Below are positions 52,730 to 63,499 of a DNA stretch of 64,000 bases, one piece after another. The notes beneath the pieces are model-generated. The model was not told the origin of the DNA. It searched no databases and saw only the letters and a program-made list of their open reading frames with translations. The stretch comes from Lactobacillus kimbladii (GTDB taxonomy: Bacteria; Bacillota; Bacilli; Lactobacillales; Lactobacillaceae). The position numbers and the translations under genes are program-made. The stretch covers positions 1-64,000 of the forward strand of contig NZ_SCMB01000003.1 of NCBI RefSeq assembly GCF_014323605.1, in the 5' to 3' direction. Position 1 is the first letter of the stretch; every line of letters starts with the position of its first letter.

Positions 52730-55700
52730 GTGACTGATAAAAATAAACTATTTTTAAGGTTATTGGAGCAAATCAAGTTTCCGCAAGAATTTGCAGATAA
52801 TGATTTGTTGCAAAAGGGCGAAATTGAGAACGTGGATGTTTACGCTAAAGAACACAGGTGGGATATCCATGTTCTTTTTACTACACCCTTAAAATTTGAA
52901 ACTTTTAATGCTTTAAATAAGGCTATAACTGCTAGTTTTTCCTCTTTCGTCAATATTCATTTGTATGTTCGCTCTAAGGATGGAGCAGATGATTATTTAA
53001 CTGACTATTGGCAGTTCGCGGTGCAAAATTCTCAGGCTTTGCAACCAGTGGCACGAGAATTTATTTCTAGTCATAAGCCTAAAAAAGAAAATGGCCGCTG
53101 GATTATTCCGGTTGATAATTTAGTGGTTGATGGACTGCTCGAGCAAAAAATGCTTGATGAACTTGCGGAAGAAATGAGAAATTTTGGTTTCTTTAACTTG
53201 AAGTTTGTAACTGAAATTGATGATGAAAATTCCAAAAATAATTTAGCCAGTCTTCAGGAGTTGCAAGAGCAACATGAACAAAATATGCAGGAAGAATATG
53301 ATTCGGCTCCAGCACAAGAAAAGCCAAAACCAGCAACCTATCCCACAAAAAAGACTCGTTATGGCAATCGCAAATTGGATGATAATTTACCTGTAACTCA
53401 AATTAAGGAAATAATTGATGGAAGTAGAAATATTGTAATAGAAGGTAATATTTTTAATATTTCGAGTAGAGAATTAAAAAATGGTTCAATTATATTTACA
53501 GGTGAAATAACTGACTATACTGATTCAATTTCATTTAAAAAGTTTGTTTCCGATAAAGAGCAAATTGAAAATATGACAAAAATCAACCCGGGAACTTGGG
53601 CTAAAATGCAAGGATCAGTAGCTGAAGACCAGTGGAGTCATGACACTGTTTTTAATATTTCTTGTTTTGAAATTGTAGAGCATGTTGGCAGAACTGAAAA
53701 ATATCAGGGTGATGAAAAAAGGGTCGAGCTACATTTACATACAAATATGAGTCAGCTGGATGCTACAAATACCGCAACTGACTTTGTCATGGCTGCTAAG
53801 AAATTTGGTCAAAAAGCAATAGCTATTACAGACCATGCTGATGTTCAAGCCTTCCCTGAAGCATATAACGCAGGTAAAAAGAATGGCGTCAAAATAATTT
53901 ACGGTTTAGAAGCAAATATGATTGATGATCATGCTTTACTGGTTCTTAATCCAGCTTCAATGACATATAAGGATCGTGAATTTGTTATTTTTGACGTTGA
54001 AACGACAGGGTTATCATCCGTTTACGATACCATTATTGAAATCGGTGCTGTGAAGATGAAAAATGGGGAAGTTTTGGAGAGGTTTGATAAATTTATTAAT
54101 CCCCATCATCCGTTAAGTGAACAGACAATTAATTTGACTTCAATTACTGATGAAATGGTAGGAGCAGCTGATGATGAGGCTGTGGTTATCAAGCAATTTC
54201 AGGATTTTTATGGTGACCGTCCCCTTTGTGGTCATAATGTTCAGTTTGATGTTGGTTTTGTCAACGCAGCATTGAGAAGAGCAAAATTAGATGAAATTAC
54301 ACAGCCGGTAGTTGATACGCTAGAAGTATCACGGTTGCTTCATCCAGAACAAACCAGACATACCTTAGATTCTCTGGCCAAAAAATATAATGTTGTCCTC
54401 GAGCATCACCATAGGGCTAACCAAGATGCTGAGGCAACAGGCTATTTAATGTTTAAGCTCTTGGATGCCTTTACTAAAAAGTATCACGAAGATAATTTAG
54501 GTAAAATGAACGATTATGCTGCTCAGGGTCAAGTGTTTAAGAGAGCACGACCACAACATATGACTATCCTAGCTAAAAATCAGGCTGGCCTTAAAAACAT
54601 GTACAGACTAGTTTCTATTGCAAGTACCAAAGATTTTTATCGGATCCCACGTACTCCCAAATCAGATTTGGTTAAGAATCATGAAGGTTTGCTATATGGT
54701 TCTGGATGCTCTGAAGGCGATGTTTTTGTTGCAATGATGCAAAAAGGCTATGACGAAGCTCGTAAGAAGGCACGCTTTTATGATTACCTCGAAATTCAGC
54801 CACCAGCAAATTATTCAATTATGATTGAAGATCATTTGATTGCTGATGAAAAAGAACTTGAAGAAATTCTGACAAATATTTACAAATTGGGTAAGGAATT
54901 AAATAAACCAGTAGTTGCCACAGGAGATGCACATTATCTGGAAGAACATGATGCTATATATCGTACTATTTTGATTTCGGCCCAACGCAGCAATCCTGAC
55001 AGGAACAAAAAACAGCCTGACATGCATTTTTACACTACTCAGGAAATGCTAGATGCCTTTAGTTTTTTAGGTGCAGATATTGCTAAAGAAATAGTAATTA
55101 CAAATCCTAATAAAATTGCTGAATCAATTGAAGAAATTTCGCCTATTAAAGATGGACTTTATCCACCTCACATTGATAATGCTGATGAAGAAATGAAGCG
55201 TTTGACTTTTGACAAAGCACATGAGTTATATGGGGATCCGTTGCCAAAGATTGTTCAAGATAGACTTGATATGGAACTCAATTCAATCATTTCCAACGGT
55301 TATGCGGTTATTTATTTGATTTCGCAAAGATTAGTGGCTAAGTCAAATAAGGACGGCTATTTAGTTGGTTCACGTGGTTCTGTTGGTTCAAGTCTGGTCG
55401 CTACAATGTCCGGTATAACTGAAGTCAATCCATTGGCACCCCATTATCGTTGCCCAAAATGTAAGTATTCGAAATTTTTCGAAAACGGTGAATATGGGTC
55501 TGGATATGACTTGCCAGATAAAAAATGTCCTAAGTGTGAAGCTGAACTGGTTAAGGATGGGCAAGATATTCCTTTTGCAACGTTTTTGGGATTTCACGGT
55601 GACAAAGTTCCTGATATCGATTTGAATTTCTCGGGTGACTATCAGCCGGTAGCTCATAACTTTATTCGAGTAATGTTTGGTCCCGATAATTCTTATCGAG

Positions 55701-57037
55701 CAGGTACAATTGCCACTGTTGCTGATAAGACAGCTTACGGTTATGCTAAACACTATGATGAAGAAAAAGAATTGAATCTGCGTAATGCTGAACTTGATCG
55801 TTTAGCAGCTGGTGTCAGTGGAGTTAAAAGGACTACCGGTCAGCATCCTGCAGGTATTGTTGTCGTTCCCGATGATATGGATATCTATGACTTCACACCC
55901 GTACAATATCCTGCAGATGATGTCAATGCTGCGTGGTTGACAACTCATTTTGATTTTCATTCCATTCATGATAATATCTTGAAATTTGATATTCTAGGTC
56001 ACGATGATCCAACTATGATTAGAATGTTGCAAGACCTTTCTGGTGTTGATCCTTTAACAATTCCACCCGATGATCCAGGAGTAATGTCGCTTTTTTCAAG
56101 TCCTAAAATTTTAGGTGTAACACCTGAGCAAATTCAATCAGAAACTGGTACTTTAGGCGTACCTGAATTTGGTACAAAATTTGTACGAGGGATGTTAGAG
56201 GAAACAAAGCCGACTACATTCTCCGAGTTACTGCAAATTTCTGGCCTATCCCACGGTACTGATGTCTGGTTAGGAAACGCTGAAGAGCTTGTTAATAACG
56301 GCACTTGCAAACTGAAAGATGTTATTGGTTGTAGAGACAACATCATGATGGACTTGATTCACTGGGGAGTTAAACCTGAAGTAGCGTTTTCAACTATGGA
56401 ATCAGTTCGTCATGGTCGGGGAATAAGTGATGATGATATGGCAGTTCTACAGAAAAATGATAAAATTCCTGACTGGTATATTCCGTCTTGTCTCAAAATC
56501 AAGTATATGTTTCCGAAAGCTCATGCGACGGCTTATATATTAATGGCTTTAAGAATTGCCTGGTTTAAAGTTTACTATCCTGAAATTTACTACACTGCCT
56601 ATTTCTCAGTACGTGCTGATTTATTTGATTTAGTAGCTATGAGTCATGGTAAAAACACGGTAAAAAAGGCGATGGCTGATATTCAAAATCAAGGAAATGA
56701 TGCGTCTGCCAAGGATAAGAGTCTTCTTACAGTCTTAGAAATTGCCAATGAGTGTTTGGAGCGTGGTATTAAAATAAAAATGGTTGATATTAATCAGTCT
56801 GAGGCCACTAATTTTAAAATTATTGATCAGCATACAATTTTAGCACCGTTTAATGCAGTTCCTGGTCTGGGAAATAATGCAGCCAAACAAATTGTTGCTG
56901 CAAGAACTGAGCAGAAATTTTTGTCAAAAGAAGACTTGGCAAACCGTGGAAAAGTATCCCAGTCAATTATGGATTATTTAGAGAATAATGAAGTTCTAAA
57001 TGGAATGCCGGAGCAGAATCAACTTTCACTCTTTTAA
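52730..57037 (+). CDS. polC: DNA polymerase III PolC-type alpha subunit
   Basis: PolC is the main replicative polymerase of low-GC Gram-positives, with built-in proofreading. The 1435-residue protein has an N-terminal region and OB domain, a split PHP domain starting at ELHLHTNMSQLD (about 332), a DnaQ-type 3'-5' exonuclease (FDVETTGLSS, about 421-430), a four-cysteine zinc region CPKC...CPKC (about 907-940), and the polymerase catalytic PDIDLNFSGDYQ near 960. The start is GTG at 52730. It ends the pyrH operon; the rimP promoter follows at once. Confidence 0.98.
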   Translation: MTDKNKLFLRLLEQIKFPQEFADNDLLQKGEIENVDVYAKEHRWDIHVLFTTPLKFETFNALNKAITASFSSFVNIHLYVRSKDGADDYLTDYWQFAVQNSQALQPVAREFISSHKPKKENGRWIIPVDNLVVDGLLEQKMLDELAEEMRNFGFFNLKFVTEIDDENSKNNLASLQELQEQHEQNMQEEYDSAPAQEKPKPATYPTKKTRYGNRKLDDNLPVTQIKEIIDGSRNIVIEGNIFNISSRELKNGSIIFTGEITDYTDSISFKKFVSDKEQIENMTKINPGTWAKMQGSVAEDQWSHDTVFNISCFEIVEHVGRTEKYQGDEKRVELHLHTNMSQLDATNTATDFVMAAKKFGQKAIAITDHADVQAFPEAYNAGKKNGVKIIYGLEANMIDDHALLVLNPASMTYKDREFVIFDVETTGLSSVYDTIIEIGAVKMKNGEVLERFDKFINPHHPLSEQTINLTSITDEMVGAADDEAVVIKQFQDFYGDRPLCGHNVQFDVGFVNAALRRAKLDEITQPVVDTLEVSRLLHPEQTRHTLDSLAKKYNVVLEHHHRANQDAEATGYLMFKLLDAFTKKYHEDNLGKMNDYAAQGQVFKRARPQHMTILAKNQAGLKNMYRLVSIASTKDFYRIPRTPKSDLVKNHEGLLYGSGCSEGDVFVAMMQKGYDEARKKARFYDYLEIQPPANYSIMIEDHLIADEKELEEILTNIYKLGKELNKPVVATGDAHYLEEHDAIYRTILISAQRSNPDRNKKQPDMHFYTTQEMLDAFSFLGADIAKEIVITNPNKIAESIEEISPIKDGLYPPHIDNADEEMKRLTFDKAHELYGDPLPKIVQDRLDMELNSIISNGYAVIYLISQRLVAKSNKDGYLVGSRGSVGSSLVATMSGITEVNPLAPHYRCPKCKYSKFFENGEYGSGYDLPDKKCPKCEAELVKDGQDIPFATFLGFHGDKVPDIDLNFSGDYQPVAHNFIRVMFGPDNSYRAGTIATVADKTAYGYAKHYDEEKELNLRNAELDRLAAGVSGVKRTTGQHPAGIVVVPDDMDIYDFTPVQYPADDVNAAWLTTHFDFHSIHDNILKFDILGHDDPTMIRMLQDLSGVDPLTIPPDDPGVMSLFSSPKILGVTPEQIQSETGTLGVPEFGTKFVRGMLEETKPTTFSELLQISGLSHGTDVWLGNAEELVNNGTCKLKDVIGCRDNIMMDLIHWGVKPEVAFSTMESVRHGRGISDDDMAVLQKNDKIPDWYIPSCLKIKYMFPKAHATAYILMALRIAWFKVYYPEIYYTAYFSVRADLFDLVAMSHGKNTVKKAMADIQNQGNDASAKDKSLLTVLEIANECLERGIKIKMVDINQSEATNFKIIDQHTILAPFNAVPGLGNNAAKQIVAARTEQKFLSKEDLANRGKVSQSIMDYLENNEVLNGMPEQNQLSLF

Positions 57038-57041
57038 ACTT

Positions 57042-57070
57042 TTGCAGTATTAATATAAATGTGATATACT
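57042..57070 (+). promoter_or_regulatory. Promoter of the rimP-nusA-infB operon
   Basis: TTGCAG, a 17-nt spacer and TATACT start just after the polC stop. Transcription should begin near 57077, about 22 nt before the leader hairpin. Confidence 0.8.
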
Positions 57071-57098
57071 TTTTAAAGAAGTTCGAATAAATAATTCG

Positions 57099-57126
57099 GA
57101 GTGAGCGCTTGTGCTCACTCTTTTTA
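57099..57126 (+). terminator. Leader terminator (attenuator) before rimP
   Basis: GAGTGAGC and GCTCACTC (57099-57106, 57113-57120) with a 6-nt loop are followed by TTTTTA. It lies between the operon promoter and the rimP ribosome site (57131-57136). It could both end polC transcription and attenuate the nusA operon. Confidence 0.8.
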
Positions 57127-57142
57127 TTACGGAGGAAAGTAC

Positions 57143-57616
57143 TTGGCGAAAGTTAAAGATTCTGTTCTCAAAGAAATTAAACCAATTATTGCAGAACGCA
57201 AAGATGAGTTTATTGATATAGAATACGTTAAAGAAAAGGGTCAAAACTATTTAAGAATTTACGTTGATAGAGAAAATGGTATTGATATGGATGAAATTGC
57301 AGGGTTAAGTGAATTATTATCTGAAAAGCTTGATCAAATACAACCTGATCCATTTCCTGATCCCTATATTTTGGAAGTTTCTTCTCCTGGTATTGAAAGA
57401 CCAATAAAAAATAAAGCTGATTGGGAAAAAGCTTTAAATGAGTATGTGCATATAAAACTATACCAGAAAGTTGAAGGTGAAAAAGAATATGAGGGAACTT
57501 TAAAATCTTATAATGACAGCGAAATCGAACTTGAAGTAAAGATAAAAACTAAAAAGAAGGTTTTATCACTTCCCCGTAAAGCAATTGCAGGCATTCGTTT
57601 CGCAATTGAGTTTTAG
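57143..57616 (+). CDS. rimP: Ribosome maturation factor RimP
   Basis: RimP assists 30S subunit assembly. The 157-residue protein has the N-terminal domain with [20 protein letters not shown] and the signature [16 protein letters not shown], then an SH3-like C-terminal domain. The start is TTG at 57143, since GGAGG lies 7 nt before it; an upstream in-frame extension covers the leader hairpin and is rejected. First gene of the rimP-nusA-ylxR-ylxQ-infB-rbfA operon. Confidence 0.95.
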   Translation: MAKVKDSVLKEIKPIIAERKDEFIDIEYVKEKGQNYLRIYVDRENGIDMDEIAGLSELLSEKLDQIQPDPFPDPYILEVSSPGIERPIKNKADWEKALNEYVHIKLYQKVEGEKEYEGTLKSYNDSEIELEVKIKTKKKVLSLPRKAIAGIRFAIEF

Positions 57617-57634
57617 AAAGGTTGATTAAAATTT

Positions 57635-58888
57635 ATGTCTAAGGAAATGCTTGAAGCGTTCGCTACACTCGAGAAAACAAAGGGTATAAAGCAAGACGTA
57701 ATTGTTGAAGCAATAAAAGCAGCGCTGGTTGCAGCATATAAGAAAAATTATAATCAGGCAACGAATGTAATAGTTGAATTTGATGAACGTAAGGGTGACT
57801 TTAAGCTAATGACTGAAAAGACTGTCGTTGAAGAAGTTCATGATGAACGTTTGGAAATCAGTTTAAAGGATGCTCTGACAATTAATCGGGCTTATGAACT
57901 TGGTGACAAAATTCGTTTCGAAGTTGCACCTAAAAATTTTGGTCGGATTGCTGCACAAACTGCTAAACAAGTTATTATGCAACATTTACGTGAGGCAGAG
58001 AGAAATCATATTATTGATGAATACTCACAGTATGAAGATGAATTAATAACGGGCACTGTTGAAAGACGTGATAATCGTTTCGTTTATGTTAAAATTGGTA
58101 ATGTTGAAGCAGTAATGCCACGTAACGATCAAATGCCTGGTGAAAGCTATAATCCCCAAGATCAGATCAGGGTTCTAGTTACTCATGTTGGTTCAGATTC
58201 AAAAGGTGCTCAAATTACGGTTTCACGTACCGCACCTGATATGGTAAAGAGATTATTTGAACAGGAAGTACCTGAAATTTATGATGGGACTGTTGAAGTG
58301 GTCTCAATTGCTCGTGAAGCAGGAGACAGAACCAAAATTGCAGTGAAGTCCAATGATCCTAATATTGATCCGGTAGGAACATGTGTTGGACAGCGAGGTG
58401 CTAGAGTTCAGAATGTGGTCAATGAACTTGACGGTGAAAATATAGATGTAGTTAAATACGAGGAAGATCCGTCAGATTACATTGCTAATGCCTTGAATCC
58501 TGCTGAAGTGATTGCTGTTCAATTTGGAGATGAGGACGAGGAAAAAAGTGCTTTGGTAATTGTTCCGGATTATCAATTGTCACTTGCCATTGGTAAAAAA
58601 GGACAGAATGTACGTTTAGCTGCTAGATTAACAGGTTATAAGATAGATATCAGACCAGAATCTGAAGTAGAATTTGTTGATGAAAGCAGTGATCAAGCTG
58701 AAAAAGAAAACGAAGAAGCTGAAACTAATAATTTAGCTGAAGATGGCTCAAATTCTTCACAAACAAACAGCGATTTTGCTGAAAGTGAAGAATCAGACAA
58801 AGAGCCAACTTCTGAAGATACTGACTCAGAGGATGAGCATCAAGAAAACGTTACTGACAGTAAAACGGTAGATTCTACTGAAAATTAA
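57635..58888 (+). CDS. nusA: Transcription termination/antitermination factor NusA
   Basis: NusA binds RNA polymerase and nascent RNA, modulating pausing and termination. The 417-residue protein has an N-terminal polymerase-binding domain, an S1 domain (about 133-200), two KH domains (GTCVGQRGARVQNVVNEL and LAIGKKGQNVRLAARLTGY), and a serine/glutamate-rich acidic tail after about residue 350 instead of the AR domains of proteobacteria. An ATG follows GAAAGG. A hairpin in the operon leader suggests autocontrol. Confidence 0.97.
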   Translation: MSKEMLEAFATLEKTKGIKQDVIVEAIKAALVAAYKKNYNQATNVIVEFDERKGDFKLMTEKTVVEEVHDERLEISLKDALTINRAYELGDKIRFEVAPKNFGRIAAQTAKQVIMQHLREAERNHIIDEYSQYEDELITGTVERRDNRFVYVKIGNVEAVMPRNDQMPGESYNPQDQIRVLVTHVGSDSKGAQITVSRTAPDMVKRLFEQEVPEIYDGTVEVVSIAREAGDRTKIAVKSNDPNIDPVGTCVGQRGARVQNVVNELDGENIDVVKYEEDPSDYIANALNPAEVIAVQFGDEDEEKSALVIVPDYQLSLAIGKKGQNVRLAARLTGYKIDIRPESEVEFVDESSDQAEKENEEAETNNLAEDGSNSSQTNSDFAESEESDKEPTSEDTDSEDEHQENVTDSKTVDSTEN

Positions 58889-58905
58889 AGCAAGAGGTGA
58901 AACTT

Positions 58906-59202
58906 TTGAAAAAAAGAAAGATTCCAATGCGAAAAGATTTGTTAACTAATACCATGCAGCCCAAAAAAGAGTTGGTACGCATTGTAGTCGACAAAGAAAA
59001 GAATATTTCAGTTGATCCTACTGGTAAAAAACCTGGTAGGGGAGCATATGTTTCTCTTGATCCAAGTCAGATCAAAAGTGCTCAAGAGAAAGGCTTAATT
59101 GAGCGTAGTTTAGGAACTACAGTGCCTAAAGAGTTTTACCAAGAGCTTTACTCATATGTTGACCATCAAAAGGCAAGGAAAGAATTGTTTGGTGATAAAT
59201 AA
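58906..59202 (+). CDS. ylxR: YlxR family RNA-binding protein (RnpM-like)
   Basis: This 98-residue basic protein of the YlxR (DUF448) family begins KKRKIPMRKDLLTN and carries KKPGRGAYV, the family GRGAY motif. Relatives bind the RNase P RNA. The start is TTG at 58906, placed 5-6 nt after AGAGGTG; GTG at 58897 lies inside that site and would add three residues. The typical Firmicutes nusA-ylxR-ylxQ-infB order is kept. Confidence 0.9.
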   Translation: MKKRKIPMRKDLLTNTMQPKKELVRIVVDKEKNISVDPTGKKPGRGAYVSLDPSQIKSAQEKGLIERSLGTTVPKEFYQELYSYVDHQKARKELFGDK

Positions 59203-59204
59203 AT

Positions 59205-59516
59205 TTGCAAAATAGACAAAAAGCACTAAATTTGTTGGGATTAAGTCAAAAAGCCGGAAAATTAGTTTCAGGCACTGAACTTGTTTCCATTGACGCAAAA
59301 GCCAAAAAGGTAAAACTAATTATTTTAGCCCAAGATAGTCATGCAGATACTACTGCAAAGATCTATAAAGTTGGGGAACAAAATAATATACTTGTTATTA
59401 ACAAATTTACTAGTAATGAAATTTCTCAAGCGATCGGAAAAAAGCGAAAAGTTTTAGGAATTACTGACACTGGTTTCTGCAAAGCATTGTTACAAAAAAT
59501 AGACGAAGGAGTGTGA
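59205..59516 (+). CDS. ylxQ: L7Ae-family ribosomal-like protein YlxQ
   Basis: This 103-residue protein of the L7Ae/L30e kink-turn-binding family begins [20 protein letters not shown] and includes [15 protein letters not shown]. In Bacillus YlxQ is a putative RNA-binding protein of unclear role. The start is TTG at 59205, 2 nt after ylxR, with a weak ribosome site, pointing to translational coupling. Confidence 0.9.
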   Translation: MQNRQKALNLLGLSQKAGKLVSGTELVSIDAKAKKVKLIILAQDSHADTTAKIYKVGEQNNILVINKFTSNEISQAIGKKRKVLGITDTGFCKALLQKIDEGV

Positions 59517-59520
59517 TTTG

Positions 59521-62163
59521 ATGGCTAAAACAAGAATTTATGAATTGGCAAAAGAATTAGGCATCGATAATAAAACTGTGGTCAACAAGGCGAAGGACTT
59601 GGGACTTGATGTTAAAAATCATATGTCATCACTTGAGGATTCACAAGTAAATCAATTAAAAGATAGTTTCCGTAGCTCCGCTCCCGCGCAAAAGCAAGAG
59701 AAACCCGCAAAAAGGAGCAGTAAAATCAAAATTTCCGTTACCTCAATTCGTAAAAGCGAAAAAAAGCATGAGGAAAAAAATGGTAACAAGAACAACAAGA
59801 GAGGCAACAACCTTCACCGATCTAACAATAATAGATCAAGGCAGGCTCAAGATCGCTATAAGCAACGTACTAGCCCAAGTCAAAGGACTTCAAAGCCGGT
59901 AGCACAAGACTTATTAAAGCAATTGAAACAAAAACAGCGTGTTGATGAAAAGAAATTAAATCGTCAAAGTGAGATTGTACAGAAGTCTTATGATGAAGAC
60001 AAAACCACTGTCAAAAAATCTTCTGGAGAAGATAACAAGAATGTTTCAAAATCAGAAAATAAAGTTGTTAAAGTCGAGACTACAGCTCCTAAGGTAACTG
60101 GACCTAAAATAATTAAGCCTTCGCCAGCCAGAATGAAGAATACACAAAAGGCAAGTCCAGTTAATAAACCTAAAGCTTTAGATACAAATGCTGCACCTGA
60201 ACCTGCAAAAGAAGAAAAGCGTCGTGGTAATGGTCACGGTCGCAATTCTGGTAAACCTGGCAGAAAAGGTAAAAATCAAACTTTTGGTACCAATAATTAC
60301 TCAAAGCATCAAGAAAAGCGTAAACGCAAGAATAAGAAAAAGCAGTTCGAACAGGTACCAAAGAAACAGCCAACCCAGAGAAAAGAACGTCCGTTACCGG
60401 AAACACTGGTGTACGAAGTTGGTATGAATGCTCAAGATTTGGGCAAGTTGCTGCACCGTGAACCTGCTGAAATAGTTAAGAAACTATTTATGTTAGGTGT
60501 GATGACTAATCAAAATCAGTCACTTGATAAAGATGCAATAGAATTAGTTGCTGCTGAATATAATATCAATGCCAAAGAAAAAGTTCATGAAGATATATCT
60601 GACATTGATACTCTTTACGACAAGAGAATGGCAGCTTCTATGAAATCTAAGCATCAAATTAAGCGACCACCAGTTGTTACAATCATGGGTCACGTTGACC
60701 ATGGTAAAACAACTTTGCTTGATCGATTGCGTCATACTCATGTTTCTGCTCATGAAGCTGGTGGTATTACACAGAAAATTGGTGCCTATCAGGTAAGAGT
60801 AGATAATAAGCCAATCACATTTTTAGATACGCCTGGACATGCGGCATTTTCTAACATGCGTGAACGTGGTGCTGAAATCACCGATATTGTTGTACTGGTT
60901 GTAGCTGCAGACGATGGAGTTATGCCACAAACTGTTGAAGCCATTGACCATGCTAAAAGTGCTAAGGTACCAATCATTGTCGCAATTAACAAAATGGATG
61001 TTCCTGGTGCAAACCCTGAGCATGTTACTGAACAGTTAATGAAATACAATTTGATTCCGGAAAATTATGGTGGTGACACTATTTTTGTAAACATTTCTGC
61101 CAAAACTGGTGAAAATGTTGATGAACTTTTACAAATGATTCTCTTACAAGCAGATGTCATGGAACTACAGGCGGATCCTACGCAAAAGGCAATTGGGACT
61201 GTTATTGAAGCTCGCCTTTCCCGTGGCCGTGGCCCAGTTGCTGACCTTTTGGTTCAACAAGGAACCCTAAAAGTAGGTGATCCTATTGTTGTCGGTAATC
61301 GCTTTGGTCGTGTCAGAGTAATGACTAATGATCGTGGACGCCAGGTAGAAAAAGCTACACCATCAATGCCAGTTGAAATTACTGGATTGAATGATGTGCC
61401 CGAGTCAGCCGATAAGATAGTTGTCTTTGATGATGAAAAGACTGCAAGAAGCGTTGGTGAACAAAGAGCACAACAGGCTTTACAACAATCTCGTGAAAAT
61501 GTCCAACATGTTACTCTTGATAACTTGTTTGATACGATGAAAAAAGAAAACATGAAAGAAGTAGACGTTGTCTTAAAAGCAGATGTACAAGGTTCAGTAG
61601 AAGCTTTACAACAATCGCTTGAAAAGATAGAAGTCGAGGGCGTTCGTGTTAATATCATTCATGCGGGTGTAGGAGCAGTAAATGAATCGGATGTTACATT
61701 AGCCGGAGCTTCGAATGCCTTTATTATTGGCTTTAATGTCCGTCCAACCGCTACTGCTAAATCTCAAGCTGAAGCAGATGGAGTAGATATTCGACTATAT
61801 AGTATTATTTACAAGGCAATTGATGATGTTAAAGCTGCTATGAAGGGTATGCTTGAACCAACTTATGAAGATAAAGTTGTTGGTAATCTGACTGTACGTG
61901 AAACTTGGAAAGTTTCTAAAGTTGGGACGATTGCTGGTGCATTTGTTGATTCCGGATACGTATCAAAAGATTCTGCAATCAATTTGATTCGTGATGGGGT
62001 TGTGATCTATACCGGAAAAGTTGCGTCACTCAAACGGTTTAAGGATGATGCTAAAATTGTTAAGCAAGGATTCGATTGCGGTTTAACCATTGAGGGCTAT
62101 AATGACATCAAGATTGGTGACGAATTGGAAGCCGTAGAAAAACAGGAAGTTAAGCCTGAATAA
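59521..62163 (+). CDS. infB: Translation initiation factor IF-2
   Basis: IF-2 is the GTPase that brings initiator tRNA to the ribosome. The 880-residue protein has an N-terminal helical domain ([20 protein letters not shown]), a long disordered basic linker (about 45-290, rich in K, N, R, Q), the G domain with GHVDHGKTT (390-398), DTPGHAAF and NKMD, and C-terminal domains II-IV. The ATG at 59521 is 8 nt after GAAGGAG; the TTG just upstream is less likely. Internal starts for shorter IF-2 forms were not evident. Confidence 0.97.
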   Translation: MAKTRIYELAKELGIDNKTVVNKAKDLGLDVKNHMSSLEDSQVNQLKDSFRSSAPAQKQEKPAKRSSKIKISVTSIRKSEKKHEEKNGNKNNKRGNNLHRSNNNRSRQAQDRYKQRTSPSQRTSKPVAQDLLKQLKQKQRVDEKKLNRQSEIVQKSYDEDKTTVKKSSGEDNKNVSKSENKVVKVETTAPKVTGPKIIKPSPARMKNTQKASPVNKPKALDTNAAPEPAKEEKRRGNGHGRNSGKPGRKGKNQTFGTNNYSKHQEKRKRKNKKKQFEQVPKKQPTQRKERPLPETLVYEVGMNAQDLGKLLHREPAEIVKKLFMLGVMTNQNQSLDKDAIELVAAEYNINAKEKVHEDISDIDTLYDKRMAASMKSKHQIKRPPVVTIMGHVDHGKTTLLDRLRHTHVSAHEAGGITQKIGAYQVRVDNKPITFLDTPGHAAFSNMRERGAEITDIVVLVVAADDGVMPQTVEAIDHAKSAKVPIIVAINKMDVPGANPEHVTEQLMKYNLIPENYGGDTIFVNISAKTGENVDELLQMILLQADVMELQADPTQKAIGTVIEARLSRGRGPVADLLVQQGTLKVGDPIVVGNRFGRVRVMTNDRGRQVEKATPSMPVEITGLNDVPESADKIVVFDDEKTARSVGEQRAQQALQQSRENVQHVTLDNLFDTMKKENMKEVDVVLKADVQGSVEALQQSLEKIEVEGVRVNIIHAGVGAVNESDVTLAGASNAFIIGFNVRPTATAKSQAEADGVDIRLYSIIYKAIDDVKAAMKGMLEPTYEDKVVGNLTVRETWKVSKVGTIAGAFVDSGYVSKDSAINLIRDGVVIYTGKVASLKRFKDDAKIVKQGFDCGLTIEGYNDIKIGDELEAVEKQEVKPE

Positions 62164-62180
62164 ATCAACTGGGAGAAAGC

Positions 62181-62543
62181 ATGAAACACAGAATAGGTCG
62201 TGTTGAAGGAGAAATCCTCCGTGAATTAACGAAAATTTTACGAAAAAATATTCGTGATCCACGAGTTAATGATGTAACAATTACAGCGGTTGAATGTACA
62301 AATGACTTATCATATGCTACTGTTTATTACAGCATTCTTTCTGAAGATTCTAAAAAAGAAGAAGAAGCTGCTGCTGGTTTAAATAAAGCTAAGGGATTGA
62401 TGAGGCATTTGTTGGGGCAAGTCCTAACTGTATATAAAGTACCAGAGTTGATTTTTAAACGAGATAATTCAGTTAAATATGGTAGTAAAATTGATCAGTT
62501 AATCGCTGAAGTAAAAAAGCAGGATGCAAATCGCAATAATTAA
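62181..62543 (+). CDS. rbfA: Ribosome-binding factor A
   Basis: RbfA helps mature the 16S rRNA 5' end, especially in the cold. The 120-residue KH-like protein begins MKHRIGRVEGEILRELTKIL and has DPRVNDVTITAVECTNDLSYATVYYS. An ATG follows GGGAGA. A terminator lies between it and truB. Confidence 0.96.
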   Translation: MKHRIGRVEGEILRELTKILRKNIRDPRVNDVTITAVECTNDLSYATVYYSILSEDSKKEEEAAAGLNKAKGLMRHLLGQVLTVYKVPELIFKRDNSVKYGSKIDQLIAEVKKQDANRNN

Positions 62544-62544
62544 G

Positions 62545-62568
62545 AAAAGCGCTGTGAGGCGCTTTTTT
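62545..62568 (+). terminator. Terminator after rbfA
   Basis: AAAGCGC and GCGCTTT (62546-62552, 62559-62565) form a 7-bp GC-rich stem, with T's running on. truB begins only 20 nt later, so read-through may supply part of its expression. Confidence 0.8.
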
Positions 62569-62587
62569 CATGATTAGGTAATAAAAA

Positions 62588-63481
62588 ATGTTAAATGGTA
62601 TTTTAGTGATAGATAAGGATAAGGGCATGACAAGCGCAGACGTTGTCTATCATTTACGCAAAGCGCTGCATATTAAAAAAATAGGCCATGCTGGTACCCT
62701 AGATCCTGACGTTACGGGAGTGCTACCAATTGCAATTGGTCAGGCCACAAAATTGATTGAATTGATGCACGAGGAAAACAAAAAATATGTAGGTCAGGGA
62801 ATTTTTGGCTTTGCCACTGATAGTTACGATATTAGTGGCAAAAAAACAGAATTTAAAAAAATAACTAGTAAAATTAAATACCATCAAATTCAAAAAGCTA
62901 TGCAAGAGTTTGTGGGCAGTATAGAACAGGTACCACCTATTTATTCGGCCGTCCGAGTAAATGGCAAGCATTTATATGAATATGCGCGAGCAGGTATTAA
63001 AGTTGAAAGGCCAAAAAGACGGGTTGAAGTTTTTTCTTACGATCTTACAAATGAACCTGTTTTTGATAAAGAAAATGGTCAAGAAGTTTTTGATTTTAAA
63101 ATTGAATGCAGCAAAGGAACCTATGTTCGCTCTTTAATAAATGATTTGGGAACAAACCTTGGTGTGCCAGCAGTAATGAAAAATTTGCGGCGCACTTCTA
63201 GTTCAGGCTTTGATATAGATCAAGCTGTTAAATTGAATGAAATTTTAGAAAATCCAGATATGGTAAATGAATTGCTTCAACCAATTGACTCTTTTTTTAC
63301 TAATTATGCTCATGAGGATATTGATACAGATCTGTGGGCCAAAGTTAAAAATGGAGCACCGATTTCTCTGAAAACGAATGCAAAAAAAGTGGCATTAGGA
63401 TACAATAATAGAGTTAAGGCAATTTATCAAAAAGATGGTACCATGTATCGCCCTTATTTAATGCTTTTACAAAATGAATAA
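62588..63481 (+). CDS. truB: tRNA pseudouridine(55) synthase TruB
   Basis: TruB makes pseudouridine 55 in the T-loop of tRNAs. The 297-residue protein has the catalytic loop [19 protein letters not shown] (nucleophile Asp39), the family segment [20 protein letters not shown], and [19 protein letters not shown]-like C-terminus follows. The ribosome site is poor (TTAGGTAATAAAA), so coupling or low expression is possible. ribF follows after 18 nt. Confidence 0.96.
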   Translation: MLNGILVIDKDKGMTSADVVYHLRKALHIKKIGHAGTLDPDVTGVLPIAIGQATKLIELMHEENKKYVGQGIFGFATDSYDISGKKTEFKKITSKIKYHQIQKAMQEFVGSIEQVPPIYSAVRVNGKHLYEYARAGIKVERPKRRVEVFSYDLTNEPVFDKENGQEVFDFKIECSKGTYVRSLINDLGTNLGVPAVMKNLRRTSSSGFDIDQAVKLNEILENPDMVNELLQPIDSFFTNYAHEDIDTDLWAKVKNGAPISLKTNAKKVALGYNNRVKAIYQKDGTMYRPYLMLLQNE

Positions 63482-63499
63482 GTGAATGAAGGTCTTATT

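Noticed and set aside
55388-55753. Minus-strand 121-codon frame within polC
   Set aside because: It lies wholly inside the conserved zinc and catalytic region of polC and looks like a shadow frame.
57101-57142. 14-codon upstream extension of RimP
   Set aside because: It covers the leader hairpin and T-run; TTG at 57143 has the only good ribosome site.
59650-60400. Repeats in the N-terminal part of infB
   Set aside because: The K/N/R/Q-rich low complexity is the normal disordered linker of IF-2, not a DNA repeat array or CRISPR.
63482-63499. FMN riboswitch before ribF
   Set aside because: Only 18 nt separate truB and ribF, so no room for one.
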